From positions 1-23,714 of the forward strand of contig DATDCV010000402.1 in NCBI GenBank assembly GCA_036524155.1: 23,714 nucleotides of DNA, in the 5' to 3' direction. The translations under genes and the position numbers were made by a program. A model generated the notes under the pieces. The model made no database searches, was not told the origin of the DNA, and worked only from the letters and a program-made list of their open reading frames with translations. The stretch comes from DATDCV01 sp036524155. GTDB lineage: Bacteria; Verrucomicrobiota; Verrucomicrobiia; Limisphaerales; UBA8199. Position 1 is the first letter of the stretch. Each line of letters begins with the position of its first letter. Shown piece after piece: positions 23,604 through 23,714 of this stretch.

Positions 23604-23714
23604 ATGAGCGAAAACCTCAAATTCGATGTGGCCGAGAACTACTCTGCGATGAGCCGGCGCGCGGCAGACATGATCGTCGCCGCGCTCAAAAAGCGGCCCG
23701 AGCTGCTCCTCTGC
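23604..23714 (+). CDS. NagB/6-phosphogluconolactonase-family protein, N-terminus only
   Basis: The first 37 codons before the right edge. The start ENYSAMSRRAADMIVAALKKRPELLLC matches the N-terminal helix of glucosamine-6-phosphate deaminase/6-phosphogluconolactonase proteins, which usually continues into an ATGSTP motif outside this window. It is 16 bp after the AlaX-like gene. Whether it is a deaminase or lactonase cannot be decided from this fragment. Confidence 0.65.
   Translation, partial: MSENLKFDVAENYSAMSRRAADMIVAALKKRPELLLC

Noticed and set aside
23060..23620. Minus-strand frame of 186 codons opposite the AlaX-like gene
   Set aside because: The plus frame has the full zinc site of an editing domain; the minus frame has no recognisable feature.

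Overview
The window looks like a GC-rich chromosome segment from a Verrucomicrobiota bacterium (Pedosphaera/Limisphaerales-like). This is inferred from the type IV pilus/type II secretion cassette, the pseudopilin paralogues with a FTLIE-IGVLAVIA start, the Tat-exported Gfo/Idh/MocA and xylose-isomerase-like enzymes, and the many short palindromic and tandem repeats. No rRNA or marker gene is present to prove it.

The main block (about 16974 down to 1371, minus strand) is one secretion/pilus assembly cluster. Its order of transcription is: PilM-PilN-like fusion (15412-16974), PilO-like (14318-15079), PilP/GspC-like (13426-14088), MshL/PilQ-type secretin (11428-13278), major pseudopilin GspG (10611-11294), ATPase GspE (8736-10484) and platform protein GspF (7336-8574). 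Four large pseudopilin-like proteins follow (4953-6077, 3736-4950, 2510-3745, 1371-2507). The four are two copies of a two-gene unit (types B-A-B-A) joined by 2 nt, a 10 nt overlap and 2 nt. Downstream lie a broken RES-domain remnant (about 964-1341) and the start of a secreted FlgD-Ig-like protein whose gene runs off the left edge (808 to 1). Together they would encode an envelope-spanning pilus-like machine with an enlarged set of pseudopilin cargo or tip subunits. No prepilin peptidase and no retraction ATPase is in the window.

The cluster is riddled with repeats. A plus-strand IS200/RAYT-type Y1 transposase (6701-7144) lies between two 148-149 bp direct repeats full of hairpins and splits GspF from the pseudopilin array. 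Other junctions carry heptamer, octamer or inverted-repeat elements. One insertion between the PilMN and PilO genes is flanked by a 17 bp duplication that contains both the stop and the start codon. Another inverted-repeat element is translated as part of a pseudopilin leader peptide.

The right third is ordinary chromosome: a DUF3455 secreted protein (minus), a tRNA-Phe(GAA) (minus), an MFS transporter (plus), a Tat-exported hydroxypyruvate-isomerase-like TIM barrel protein and a Tat-exported Gfo/Idh/MocA oxidoreductase (both minus), an AlaX-like alanyl-tRNA editing protein (plus), and the first 37 codons of a NagB/6-phosphogluconolactonase-family protein running off the right edge.
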